A model generated the notes under the pieces. It was not told the origin of the DNA. It saw only the letters and a program-made list of their open reading frames with translations, and did no database searches. Position numbers and translations under genes: made by a program. From Pseudomaricurvus sp050633365 (lineage in GTDB: Bacteria > Pseudomonadota > Gammaproteobacteria > Pseudomonadales > Cellvibrionaceae), in contig JBOEGJ010000006.1 of assembly GCA_050633365.1 (NCBI GenBank), positions 62,001-126,000 of the forward strand: DNA of 64,000 bases, in the 5' to 3' direction. Positions 52,546-61,540 of the stretch are shown here, piece by piece (the first letter of the stretch is position 1; each line of letters begins with the position of its first letter).

Positions 52546-52866
52546 ATGACGATTAGCCGAATTAGCTGCCAGCAAGCCTTCGAACTTATGCAAGGTGACC
52601 CCTGTCAGCTTGTCGATATTCGCGACGAGCAATCCTATGCTATGGGTCACCCTAGCGGTGCCGCCCTGCTCAATAACGACACTTTACCGGCGTTTATGGG
52701 CCAAGCCGATTTAGCCACTCCCACACTGATCTTTTGCTACCACGGTAATAGCAGTCAGCAAGCGGCGGCTTTTTTTCAAGAACAAGGTTTTTCCCAAGTC
52801 CACAGTGTTGACGGCGGGTTTGAACAATGGCGCCAACTCTACCCCAAACACGTCGAACAAGGCTGA
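52546..52866 (+). CDS. glpE: Thiosulfate sulfurtransferase GlpE
   Basis: Single rhodanese domain of 106 residues. The active-site loop is CYHGNSS with the catalytic cysteine C64, the six-residue loop typical of GlpE. LVDIRDEQSYAMGHPSGA and VDGGFEQWRQLYP are the flanking family blocks. It transfers sulfane sulfur from thiosulfate to acceptors such as thioredoxin. It lies between the MaoC and tapT genes with short spacing. Confidence 0.92.
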   Translation: MTISRISCQQAFELMQGDPCQLVDIRDEQSYAMGHPSGAALLNNDTLPAFMGQADLATPTLIFCYHGNSSQQAAAFFQEQGFSQVHSVDGGFEQWRQLYPKHVEQG

Positions 52867-52874
52867 ACCGCTCA

Positions 52875-53627
52875 ATGCGCTTTTCCCCACACGCGGTGGA
52901 TCTTTTACGCCGCCGCTGCGAAGCCGAATCGACGCGATCATTCAACGCTCGCGGTATTACCTTAAAGCGCTGCGAGTTTTGTCAGTTGGGACTCAAAACC
53001 TGTATTTGTGAATGGCGCAAAGCCCGTTGCAGTGAATTGCAGTTTGTTTTGATCATGCATCGAGACGAAGTCTACAAACCCACCAATACCGGTCGGCTCA
53101 TTGCTGATGTATTTCCCCATCAATGCCAAGCTTTTTTGTGGAACCGAACACAGCCCGACGAGGCACTACTGGCATTACTGAATGATCGCAATCGACATTG
53201 CCAATTGGTTTTCCCCGCCGGTGAGCAGGAGTTGAGAGAAGTTCATCACCGCCCGCTAAAACCACAGACGGTTAACGCCCCCATCAACACTATTGTGTTA
53301 CTCGACGGCACCTGGAAACAGGCGCGAAAGATGTACTCTCAAGCAAAATGGATGAAGCATCTACCGCTGCTGGATCTGAGCTCTACGCTGAAAAACAGCG
53401 AACAAGATTGGGGCAATTATCGGGTCCGCCAAGCCTGTGAAGAAGGGCAATTGGCCACCGCAGAAGCGGCAGCACTTGCCCTAGCCGCCAATCGAGAAAT
53501 TCGCGCCAGCGAACACTTACTCAATTACTTCTCGGTGTTTAATGAGCATTACGTTGCCACCCGTGCAAACACACAACCGCGCCCCCTACCGGCACACCAG
53601 TATTTAACCGAGATCGACACGCACTAG
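52875..53627 (+). CDS. tapT: tRNA-uridine aminocarboxypropyltransferase (DTW domain)
   Basis: 250 residues. Zinc-ribbon-like cysteines C33, C36, C43 and C45 (CEFCQLGLKTCIC) are followed by the SPOUT-like DTW domain: HRDEVYKPTNTGRLIAD, the signature LLDGTWKQARKMY with DGTW in place of DTW, and RVRQACEEGQLATAEAAA. The family makes acp3U at position 47 of tRNAs. The ATG at 52875, 9 bp after glpE, is the likely start; ATG 52827 would overlap glpE by 40 bp. Confidence 0.85.
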   Translation: MRFSPHAVDLLRRRCEAESTRSFNARGITLKRCEFCQLGLKTCICEWRKARCSELQFVLIMHRDEVYKPTNTGRLIADVFPHQCQAFLWNRTQPDEALLALLNDRNRHCQLVFPAGEQELREVHHRPLKPQTVNAPINTIVLLDGTWKQARKMYSQAKWMKHLPLLDLSSTLKNSEQDWGNYRVRQACEEGQLATAEAAALALAANREIRASEHLLNYFSVFNEHYVATRANTQPRPLPAHQYLTEIDTH

Positions 53628-53678
53628 CCCGTCACCGGTCGAGCTTACTTCGAGATAAGGATTCGATATACTGGCGCC

Positions 53679-54056
53679 ATGAAACTTAGCTACGACACTT
53701 CGAGCCTAGCCGCAGATTCAGCGGCAAACGTTCTCATTCTGGAGAACCCTCTCCGCTGGCGAATTGAAATGCATCTACGACGCAACGAAGATCAGAGCTA
53801 TACACTGGTGGCTATGTCCGGCATCCACGATCAACCCGCGCAACTTAGCAAACTGCAGGGTCCTTACGAAAATCGACAACAAGCTTGCGCTGCCCGTCGT
53901 GCGATTGCCATTGCATTGATAGCAAAAGACTTCAATCCCAAAGACGCAGAACACAGTATTTGGACATTACAAGCGCAGAAAGCGATCCAAAACCTACGCC
54001 AGCAACGTACACTCAATCGCGGCAATTACGACTTCCATCCCGATGACGTTCTCTAA
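53679..54056 (+). CDS. Uncharacterised small protein
   Basis: 125 residues. No domain is recognised. RWRIEMHLRRNEDQSYTLVAMSG looks like a beta-strand pair, GPYENRQQACAARRAIAIALIAKDF like an amphipathic helix, and the C-terminus is Gln/Arg-rich (LRQQRTLNRGNYDF). No signal peptide or membrane segment. It lies 51 bp after tapT and 65 bp before the chelatase gene on the same strand, so it may be part of that transcript. Confidence 0.6.
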   Translation: MKLSYDTSSLAADSAANVLILENPLRWRIEMHLRRNEDQSYTLVAMSGIHDQPAQLSKLQGPYENRQQACAARRAIAIALIAKDFNPKDAEHSIWTLQAQKAIQNLRQQRTLNRGNYDFHPDDVL

Positions 54057-54121
54057 CATACGCTCGACACGCTAGCCGCCTGAATTCAACTACAATACAC
54101 TCAACGAGCCCTTAAAATACT

Positions 54122-54523
54122 ATGACTTCGAATCATAATCCCAGCGACACCCTCCCAGATAACCGCGCGTTGATTATCATGGCTCACGGCAGTCGTCGCG
54201 ACAGTGCCAACACCGAATTTTTTGAGCTGGTAAAAAATATAGATCAGCAGTCACGGAGCTATGGTTGTATTCGCCCGGCTCTATTGGAACAGGCTCCGCC
54301 AACCTTATTGCAAGCGGCGGAAGAACTGCCGGCGTCCATTACGGCTATTGATGTCTATCCACTGTTTTTTAACTGCGGTAGACATGTTGAAAAAGACATA
54401 CCGCAACAGGTGAGCGAATTGATAGAACGATACCCGTCAAAGACCATTCGTCTGTTAGATTATTTTGGTCAAAGTGAGCAACTGGCAGGGCTGATTTTGA
54501 ATCACGTGGCGCAACAGCAATAG
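54122..54523 (+). CDS. CbiX-type sirohydrochlorin chelatase, short form
   Basis: 133 residues, the small CbiX type. The catalytic histidine is in IIMAHGSRRDSANTEF, the usual start, and the second one in FNCGRHVEKDIPQQVSEL. It inserts cobalt or iron into sirohydrochlorin or related tetrapyrroles. No cobalamin or siroheme genes are adjacent, so the metal cannot be told from context. Confidence 0.83.
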   Translation: MTSNHNPSDTLPDNRALIIMAHGSRRDSANTEFFELVKNIDQQSRSYGCIRPALLEQAPPTLLQAAEELPASITAIDVYPLFFNCGRHVEKDIPQQVSELIERYPSKTIRLLDYFGQSEQLAGLILNHVAQQQ

Positions 54524-54601
54524 AGTGGATGTGGGACCCTTCACAGGTCGACAGTGTCTTTGCCGATGATTCCTTTTGATCTTTTTTTACAACACAGAAA
54601 A

Positions 54602-54618
54602 AGCCGCGGTGGGCGGCT
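54602..54618 (-). terminator. Terminator of the small gene at 54672
   Basis: AGCCGC-GGTGG-GCGGCT with a T-run on the minus strand (A residues 54598-54602 on plus). It lies about 54 bp after the stop of the 86-residue gene and 80 bp after the chelatase gene on the other strand. Confidence 0.75.
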
Positions 54619-54671
54619 AAAAACCTGTGAGAGTTTTTCCTTGGTCGACAAAAAACAATTGTGCGCCGACG

Positions 54672-54932
54672 CTAGATACCCATTTTATTGAGTGAATCCA
54701 TCACTTCTCTTACGCCGCCGGTTAGCTTTGGGTGGTCTGCCTCAAACTCCACCGCCTGCTCATTCACCGGGACTAACATGGTTCGCTTCCCTCGCCGCTG
54801 CTGTAGGTAGGTACTGTTGCCACCCATGGCGGACAGCACCCCTCCGATCAAATCTCTCTGCTTGCTTTCTAACGCAATTTTCATCAATAGGCGGGTCGTG
54901 GTAATCGATACTTTGAGCTGGTCGGTTGTCAT
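54672..54932 (-). CDS. Uncharacterised 86-residue protein
   Basis: Starts at ATG 54932 with AGGGG seven bases upstream and is followed by its own terminator, so it is very likely a real, monocistronic gene. The protein is soluble and mostly helical in appearance: ITTTRLLMKIALESKQRDLI, then GGNSTYLQQRRGKRTMLVPV and a C-terminal GGVREVMDSLNKMGI. I recognise no family. About 30 bp further upstream, GAGGAG and CTCCTC could pair across a long loop in the leader. Confidence 0.7.
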   Translation of the reverse strand: MTTDQLKVSITTTRLLMKIALESKQRDLIGGVLSAMGGNSTYLQQRRGKRTMLVPVNEQAVEFEADHPKLTGGVREVMDSLNKMGI

Positions 54933-55174
54933 CGGATATCCCCTTGCAATAAGAACAAAAAGATCAAGGAGGAGCGCTTTTTTGCTTGTCGTTTAACTCC
55001 TCTTTTTAAGTTATAGCTAGAGAAGCCAATTTCGACCAGTTTTACTGAGGCTATTAAGCAGTAACCAAGGAATGGGCTCAGATCCTCGAGCTATATAGCC
55101 CGAGAACCGTGCCTTTCAGACGCGTTTTTTGCGGTGATCGTGTCAGTTCGTCTTCACTCAATCACCTTCCAAAT

Positions 55175-56725
55175 TTAGCGATTTTGAGTGAGGTTTTGAG
55201 CTATCAGGGTCTTCGCCCTCTCGACACCCAAGCGGCTATACAATCGGTTGGGATTTAATGCCAAGCTCGCTTGATACTCGATAACGGCTTGCTGAGGATC
55301 TTGGCTCAAGACGAGCATGTCAGCCAAGAGCTCTCTTGCGGGTAATACTGCGCCTGGTGTGACTGGGTTTTTATCAGTGCTATCTTCTAAATCCGCGGCC
55401 TGACGCATCAGCGATAGCGCGGTGTCTAAGGCTTGCTCCTCGAAGGCAATCCACGCCTTTACCGTCAAACGCTGAGCGTCTACAAAAGGCAACCATCCCG
55501 CCCCTTTGGTTTGTGTTTTTAGGTAGAGCCTATCCAGCTGTTCAAGGCTTTGCTGCGCCTGGATCACCTGACCACTCCTTGCCGCGCCAACACCTCGTGC
55601 AAAGTGCGTTATGGCTTCGACCTGCGGAAATTTTTCCCAACTTATGTGATCGGGCGCACCGAGTTCCAATTCGCTTGCGCGCTGCCAGTGAGCTTGCTCC
55701 AAGGCTATTCTTGCGGGTATCGCTGCCAGTGCGTAAGCCGCTGGAAAGGTATTTTGCAGCGGGTACTTGGACGCTATATGTGCTGACGCCTTAAGCGCCT
55801 CGTCGGCTTTACCGTCTTGTAAGTATCCGTAGATTAAGTAGTCCATGGCGTGAACATAGTGAAGTGAGGTTGCGCCCTTGGCGGGATATTTTAGTGCCGC
55901 CTGCGCCGAGCGAAGATTCCATTGCACCACATCTTGCCAAAGCCCTAAACGAACAAAAATGTGACTGGGCATATGCAGCGCATGAGGGACATCCGGCGCT
56001 ATCTTGTCATAAGCCCGAGCGCTATCAACGCCCAGGTTTGCTAAAGCGGCGTTGTCGTACGCGTGTATGCTGTAGTGAATAGCGCCGGGATGCTCGGGCG
56101 AGCGCGCCAAAATTGTCGATAGGAGTTCACCCGCGGTTCTATTTTCAGTAAATTCTGGATCGCGCCTTGATGCCACAGTTAACATCGACAAGGCATAAAA
56201 TGCAGCGGCGTCTAAGTCGTCGGGATAGCTGCGATAGACCCGCTGTTGCGCTGTCGCCCACTGCTGAGTTCGGGAACGCCCATCTTTTTGTGGTTGGAAA
56301 TAACTATGCGCCGCCTGTAAATAATCTTCTTCGCGTACTGTCGCTGATAACGTTTGAGCTGTTTCGAGAGCTTTGCGGCCCCGATCAAGAGCCTCGGTAC
56401 TGATGGTATCGGGCCACAAGGGGTGAAACAGCGTCATAGCGTAACCCCAATACAGCATTGCGCAGTTGGGCGATTTACCAATGGCCTGGGTAAAATGCAG
56501 CTCCGCCTGTGCGTACATCATGTGGTGCAGTATTGCGACTCCTTTATTCATTGCCGCCTGGGCCACTTCATCGCAGGAGATAGAGAAATCCACTTTTCCC
56601 AGATTCCCGAGCTGCTGCGCGATCATATCTTCTGTTGGATGCCCATCGTGAGCATAAGCAGTGCTAAAGCAACAGGTCATGAACAAAATCATGAGTGTCG
56701 CAAAACCATTTTGGCGCAATTTCAT
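55175..56725 (-). CDS. Exported TPR-repeat protein
   Basis: 516 residues. A signal peptide (FATLMILFMTCCFSTAYA) precedes alpha-helical tetratricopeptide-like repeats, first at MMYAQAELHFTQAIGKSPNCAMLYWGYAM and again at AVIEYQASLALNPNRLYSRLG near the C-terminus. HPGAIHYSIHAYDN and ALHMPSHIFVRLGLWQDVV are conserved stretches in this type of periplasmic protein, of unknown function. Proteins of this sort are common in marine proteobacteria. It stands alone on the minus strand. Confidence 0.8.
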   Translation of the reverse strand: MKLRQNGFATLMILFMTCCFSTAYAHDGHPTEDMIAQQLGNLGKVDFSISCDEVAQAAMNKGVAILHHMMYAQAELHFTQAIGKSPNCAMLYWGYAMTLFHPLWPDTISTEALDRGRKALETAQTLSATVREEDYLQAAHSYFQPQKDGRSRTQQWATAQQRVYRSYPDDLDAAAFYALSMLTVASRRDPEFTENRTAGELLSTILARSPEHPGAIHYSIHAYDNAALANLGVDSARAYDKIAPDVPHALHMPSHIFVRLGLWQDVVQWNLRSAQAALKYPAKGATSLHYVHAMDYLIYGYLQDGKADEALKASAHIASKYPLQNTFPAAYALAAIPARIALEQAHWQRASELELGAPDHISWEKFPQVEAITHFARGVGAARSGQVIQAQQSLEQLDRLYLKTQTKGAGWLPFVDAQRLTVKAWIAFEEQALDTALSLMRQAADLEDSTDKNPVTPGAVLPARELLADMLVLSQDPQQAVIEYQASLALNPNRLYSRLGVERAKTLIAQNLTQNR

Positions 56726-56923
56726 AGAACACGTCCTGTGATAGAAAGACCGCCTAGCGGCCGCTGAAGACTATTTTTGAGGTCTGACTATATCGAAAAC
56801 TAAAAGAAAGTGATGTGATATGAGATTGCTCTGCAAGACTGTTTTGTCATGTAAACCGAGGCTGATTATAAGATTTGTAGAGCCACAGAATTCGTCGACG
56901 CCCAGTAGAAGCAGTCATCCACT

Positions 56924-59455
56924 TTAAAACAATCCAATTTGTTGATCGGTAATTTCCGCAAAGCTAGTGTCCAGAAATTGCAAAATCCCATCGGCAATGG
57001 GCTCAATTTGACGTCCCACATAAAGGTCATAATCAAGCACTGAAGTGAGCCGCTCTAATGGCTCCGGCCCATTCACGGTTAACAGGTATTGCACCCATCC
57101 GCCACGAGTGTAACGAGCCGGTAGCGCCTGACTCTCAAGCCATTCGTCCGCCTTGCGAGCGGCCTGCGCATGAGGTGGAATATTGCGAAGGTATTCGTCC
57201 AGCGGGCGACGCAGGCGCTTGCGATACACCAAGTTCTGATCTTGCTCACCGTTGCGAATCGACTCAACCGTTTCGACCAAAAAATCTTCGAAAGGTTCGT
57301 TTAGAAATACTCGACGATAGAGCTCGCGCTGAAAATTCCTTGCTGCCAGTGTCCAATCGGTTCTGACAGCTTCGAGACCTTTGAAGATCACCTTAGGAGT
57401 TTTGCCCTCTTCAAGCACCAGTCCTGCGTAGCGCTTTTTACTGCCGGTATCAGAGCCTCTGATGGTGGGCATTACAAATCGGTTGTAATGAGTTTCGTAT
57501 TCGATTTCCAAATAGCTATCGAGCTGAAAGTGTTCCATCAAGTAATCACACCACCATTGATTCAAGGATTGAGCCAATGCTTGTCCGACTCGATCCAGCG
57601 CTTTTGCATTGTGTGCTTCGTCTCGATTGAGACAAACAAATACAGAGTCGGTGTCACCATAAATAACACGATGCCCTTGCTCTTCGATGAGTTCTTTGGA
57701 GCGAGTCAAAATTTGATGACCGCGCAGTGTGATCGAGCTGGGTAAACGGTAGTCAAAGAATCGACAACCCGGCGTTCCCAATACGCCGTAGAACGAATTC
57801 ATAATAATTTTAATGGCTTGCGACATGGCAGAATTGTTTTGCCTTTTCGCCTCATCTCTAGCGGCCCAAAGTTCGTTTATAATATCGGGCAATAGTGCTC
57901 GATCTTTTGAAAAGACAGCACCATTAAATCCAGGCGCTAAGTCGCTAGTATCCACATCAAGCGTTTCCTCGCGATCCCAGTGCGGAGCCCGCTCAACCCC
58001 GGTGGCCTTGCGCTCTTGTTCAAAACCAAGGATTCTGGCCAGCGGATCAATTTTAAAGGTGCGAATAATACTGGGGTACAGAGATTTAAAGTCCAGCACC
58101 AACACATGATCATAGATGCCGGGAATCGAATCCATGACGTAACCACCAGGGCTGCCAACGCCGATGGGATCATCCACCAACATCGGGGCTACAAAACCTT
58201 GACGGTGTAGTCGCGGCAAATAACGATTATCAAAGGCCGCCACCGAGCCACCAAATCGATCCATTGCCAAACCGGTCAAACGCGCGCGTTCAATGCCAAA
58301 GTCGATTAACTGCGCCTTGCAAAAAACCTCCCATACCAACTGGCAATCTTCGAGATTGTAGGCCGCAAGCGAGGGTTTATCCTGTTGAAACTGTTCGCTA
58401 ATGGTTTCACCACGATGATCGACATCATCGGTCAACTTTCCCCGCCCGAGAAATTCTTTTGCCACCGAATCTAGCGCGAAACTCTCGAAGCTGTAAGTCG
58501 CCGACTTCAACGTATCAATGCCATCCATGACCAATCGACCAGGGATCACCAGAGTATAATGTTCATCATCATTGCGCGATTGACGCCAATCGATGCGCTC
58601 GCCACCACGTCCTAAGTTCAGTCGCAAGCTCAAGCTATCGGCTTTTCTCTGAAGAAATCGCAGATCGAAGTTGATCACGTTCCAGCCAATAATTATGTCC
58701 GGGTCAGTCTGTTGAAACCAATCTAAGAATCGACGCATTAACTGCTTTTCGTTGGCGACGTATTCAAGATAGGGTTGATCATCGGGCGTCGATAAGGTTT
58801 CAGTCTCGTCGATCATGAACACCCAGTCTTCAACCAAGTCCGAGTGGGTGTGACGCAATACAACACCGATAGAATAGAGATGATCCCCTGTCATCGAGGT
58901 TTCAATATCCACCGACACCACCGAATAGCGCGGCGAATAATCCCCCGGTTTTAGCTGGGCGTTTTTTAGCGTCACTACTCCATTGTGTGATTCTGCTTCG
59001 CCGCTGACCTCAATAGGACCGGTAATAAATCGCTCCATTAAAAAGCGATCGGTGGGCTGAATGTCGGCCTCAAGAGGCGTTAGGCCGTTTTTGGCAAGCG
59101 CATCTCGAGCTCGATATAAGGTTCTTTGCTCACGAAAATACAAACCAACCACCGGTTGATGGTCGAAGTCTTTCAGTGCCAATGACTTGGATTCCCACAC
59201 AGGCGTCACCGAGGGGTGACCCGCTGACTTACCCAATTGGCGATCCAGGACCGCTTGGGCATCGGCCAACTGATCCTCGGGTAAAAAGAAAACCGATGTC
59301 TGTTTTTCGAGCAGGACCTTAATAGGCCCTTGATCCGTGGTTAACCAAAAACTCAGCTGTAACTGACGAAGACTACCCAAACGAGACGCCGTGAGGCCGT
59401 CGTCCCACTGACGAGTCAGCAAAAAGCCTTGATGCGTTTGAATCGGCTCAGTCAC
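56924..59455 (-). CDS. polB: DNA polymerase II
   Basis: Family B polymerase of 843 residues, somewhat longer than the 783 of E. coli Pol II. The 3'-5' exonuclease motif VSVDIETSM (D-x-E) and IIGWNVINFDLRF, then polymerase motif A DFKSLYPSIIRTF, motif B IKIIMNSFYGVLG and motif C YGDTDSVFV are all intact, as is a KKRYAGL block. Pol II acts in lesion bypass and replication restart, in E. coli under SOS control. I did not find a clear LexA box in the 160-bp upstream gap. Confidence 0.94.
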   Translation of the reverse strand: MTEPIQTHQGFLLTRQWDDGLTASRLGSLRQLQLSFWLTTDQGPIKVLLEKQTSVFFLPEDQLADAQAVLDRQLGKSAGHPSVTPVWESKSLALKDFDHQPVVGLYFREQRTLYRARDALAKNGLTPLEADIQPTDRFLMERFITGPIEVSGEAESHNGVVTLKNAQLKPGDYSPRYSVVSVDIETSMTGDHLYSIGVVLRHTHSDLVEDWVFMIDETETLSTPDDQPYLEYVANEKQLMRRFLDWFQQTDPDIIIGWNVINFDLRFLQRKADSLSLRLNLGRGGERIDWRQSRNDDEHYTLVIPGRLVMDGIDTLKSATYSFESFALDSVAKEFLGRGKLTDDVDHRGETISEQFQQDKPSLAAYNLEDCQLVWEVFCKAQLIDFGIERARLTGLAMDRFGGSVAAFDNRYLPRLHRQGFVAPMLVDDPIGVGSPGGYVMDSIPGIYDHVLVLDFKSLYPSIIRTFKIDPLARILGFEQERKATGVERAPHWDREETLDVDTSDLAPGFNGAVFSKDRALLPDIINELWAARDEAKRQNNSAMSQAIKIIMNSFYGVLGTPGCRFFDYRLPSSITLRGHQILTRSKELIEEQGHRVIYGDTDSVFVCLNRDEAHNAKALDRVGQALAQSLNQWWCDYLMEHFQLDSYLEIEYETHYNRFVMPTIRGSDTGSKKRYAGLVLEEGKTPKVIFKGLEAVRTDWTLAARNFQRELYRRVFLNEPFEDFLVETVESIRNGEQDQNLVYRKRLRRPLDEYLRNIPPHAQAARKADEWLESQALPARYTRGGWVQYLLTVNGPEPLERLTSVLDYDLYVGRQIEPIADGILQFLDTSFAEITDQQIGLF

Positions 59456-59619
59456 ACTTACAGTCTCTTTTATTTGGTCTGATCATTGGCGTTATCGATT
59501 ATAGGGCTGCGTCTGGTATTCGAAGAATTTCAGGCTCTAATTGTAACGAAATGGGCTGTTGCCGCCCAACAAAGCGTGCTTAAATAAGTCACCTTTGTCA
59601 GTAACTGGGATGTAGACGA

Positions 59620-60561
59620 ATGAGCAGTAAATTAGAACAACTAAAAACGATGACGGATGTGGTTGCCGATACCGGCGACATCGAAGCAATCGCGCGATTC
59701 AAACCTCTCGACGCCACCACCAATCCCTCCCTGCTCTATAAAGCCGCGCAACTGCCACAATACAGTGAATTATTGGACGAGGCTCTGAGTAATGCCAACA
59801 ATGACCTATCTCTCGCCTGCGATTATCTCGCCGTGGCCATTGGAGCCGAAATCGTAAAGTTGGTGCCTGGACGCGTGTCCACAGAGGTCGATGCACGACT
59901 ATCATTCAATACTCAGGCCACAGTGGCAAAAGCACGGCAACTGATTGAGCTGTACCAAGCAAAAGGCGTCGACAAATCACGCATTTTGATTAAGATCGCA
60001 TCAACCTGGGAAGGTATCCGAGCCGCTGAGCAACTGGAAAAAGAAGGTATCAATTGCAATTTAACCCTGCTGTTTAATTTCGCACAAGCGGCGGCTTGTG
60101 CCGATGCCGGCGTCACACTGATCTCGCCATTTGTGGGCCGAATTCTGGATTGGTACAAAGCCAATACCGACACCAAAGAGTACAACTCCGAAACCGACCC
60201 CGGCGTATTATCTGTCAGTCGTATCTATAACTATTACAAACAACACCGTTACGACACCATCGTCATGGGGGCAAGCTTTAGGAACATTGGCGAAATCGAA
60301 GGCCTAGCCGGCTGTGATCGCCTCACCATTAGCCCTCAATTGCTCGAAGCTCTGGATCACGATGAGGGAGAGCTGAAACTTCGACTCGATTCGAATGCCA
60401 GCAGTGAAGCTATGGAAAAGGTCAGTTTCACTGAGGCCAGTTTCCGCTTCGCGATGAATGCTGACCCCATGGCCACCGAAAAAGTCGCCGATGGCATTCG
60501 CAACTTCGTCGCCGATCAAATCAATCTAGAAAATCTTCTTGAAAAAAGACTGAGTGACTGA
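59620..60561 (+). CDS. talB: Transaldolase
   Basis: 313 residues: DATTNPSLLYKAAQL is the N-terminal signature, and the Schiff-base lysine lies in RILIKIASTWEGIRAA (K125), with GASFRNIGEIEGLAGCD and LTISPQLLEAL following. It moves a dihydroxyacetone unit between sedoheptulose-7-phosphate and glyceraldehyde-3-phosphate in the non-oxidative pentose phosphate pathway, linking to zwf and pgl elsewhere in the window. The last codons and the stop are part of five tandem copies of GACTGAGT, so the C-terminus depends on repeat number. Confidence 0.95.
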   Translation: MSSKLEQLKTMTDVVADTGDIEAIARFKPLDATTNPSLLYKAAQLPQYSELLDEALSNANNDLSLACDYLAVAIGAEIVKLVPGRVSTEVDARLSFNTQATVAKARQLIELYQAKGVDKSRILIKIASTWEGIRAAEQLEKEGINCNLTLLFNFAQAAACADAGVTLISPFVGRILDWYKANTDTKEYNSETDPGVLSVSRIYNYYKQHRYDTIVMGASFRNIGEIEGLAGCDRLTISPQLLEALDHDEGELKLRLDSNASSEAMEKVSFTEASFRFAMNADPMATEKVADGIRNFVADQINLENLLEKRLSD

Positions 60562-60587
60562 GTGACTGAGTGACTGAGTGACTGAGT
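60548..60587 (+). repeat. Octanucleotide tandem repeat (GACTGAGT)5
   Basis: Five perfect copies. The talB stop TGA (60559-60561) lies in the second copy. Because 8 is not a multiple of 3, changing the copy number can shift or re-create the stop nearby, altering only the last residues. It ends 16 bp before the terminator. Confidence 0.92.
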
Positions 60588-60602
60588 TTTTAAGAATAAC
60601 AA

Positions 60603-60635
60603 AAAAGGCAGAGCCCATTACGGACTCTGCCTTTT
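60603..60635. terminator. Bidirectional terminator between talB and rluB
   Basis: AAAAGGCAGAG / CTCTGCCTTTT, a perfect 11-bp stem with an 11-base loop. T-runs follow on both strands, so it serves talB and the converging rluB. Confidence 0.92.
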
Positions 60636-60659
60636 CTTTTTTACAAGCACTCGATTCAA

Positions 60660-61514
60660 TCAGGTTTTACGACGAGGCCCCTTAGAGCGCAAACGCTTGA
60701 GGTGACGATCACGATCCATGTCTTTTTGACGAGAGGTAGGCGATGGACGCGGCGGCTGAACCCCAGCAGTCACACACAACTCTGACATTTCTTTGTGGTT
60801 AAGCTCAATCCACTGGCCCACACGAACGTGAGAAGGAATGAAGATATTTCCGTAACGAACCCGCTTTAGCCGACTCACTTTAACGCCTTGGGATTCCCAC
60901 AGACGACGAACTTCTCGATTTCGCCCTTCCATAACAACGCAATAAAACCAGCGATTACTGCCTTCTCCGGAGCCATCTTGCACATCCGAAAATTTGGCCA
61001 TGCCGTCTTCGAGCTGAACACCATCGCGCAAGCGCTGTTTCATGTCGTCGTCAACTTGCCCCTGAATGCGAACCAAGTATTCACGATCAATCATCGACGA
61101 GGGATGCATTAATTTATTGGCCAGCTCACCGTTGTTGGTGAACAACAACAAACCACTGGTATTAAAATCCAAACGCCCGACCGAAATCCAGCGCTCGCCT
61201 TTAAGTTCGGGCAAACGCTCATACACGGTTTTGCGGCCTTCGGGATCTGAGCGAGAACAAATTTCGCCTTCGGGTTTGTTGTACAAAATCACGCGGATAG
61301 GGTTACTTTGCGGAGATTGCAGCTTAATTCTGCGACCATCCACCATAACAGTATCTTTGTGAGTAACCCGATCCCCGAGCTTGGCAACCTTGCCGTTGAC
61401 TTGAATTCGGCCTGCAGCAATGACTCGCTCCATTTCACGTCGTGAACCGACGCCTTCGCGAGCGAGTACTTTTTGCAGTTTTTCATCTTTGGGTAACATG
61501 TCGTCTTTTGGCAT
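60660..61514 (-). CDS. rluB: 23S rRNA pseudouridine-2605 synthase
   Basis: 284 residues. The S4 RNA-binding domain covers about 12-60 (LQKVLAREGVGSRREMERVIAAGRIQVNG), then the RsuA/RluB/E/F catalytic domain with GRLDFNTSGLLLFTNNGEL (catalytic aspartate D116) and EGRNREVRRLWESQG. A short basic tail ends KGPRRKT. It modifies U2605 of 23S rRNA. It lies 26 bp after scpB, the order scpA-scpB-rluB common in gammaproteobacteria. Confidence 0.93.
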   Translation of the reverse strand: MPKDDMLPKDEKLQKVLAREGVGSRREMERVIAAGRIQVNGKVAKLGDRVTHKDTVMVDGRRIKLQSPQSNPIRVILYNKPEGEICSRSDPEGRKTVYERLPELKGERWISVGRLDFNTSGLLLFTNNGELANKLMHPSSMIDREYLVRIQGQVDDDMKQRLRDGVQLEDGMAKFSDVQDGSGEGSNRWFYCVVMEGRNREVRRLWESQGVKVSRLKRVRYGNIFIPSHVRVGQWIELNHKEMSELCVTAGVQPPRPSPTSRQKDMDRDRHLKRLRSKGPRRKT

Positions 61515-61540
61515 ATATCTCTTACATCGCCTCCGGGTGT

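Noticed and set aside
54541..54630. Inverted repeat TCACAGGT ... ACCTGTGA around the terminator
   Set aside because: Eight bases with a 74-bp spacing can arise by chance; the inner hairpin already explains the terminator.
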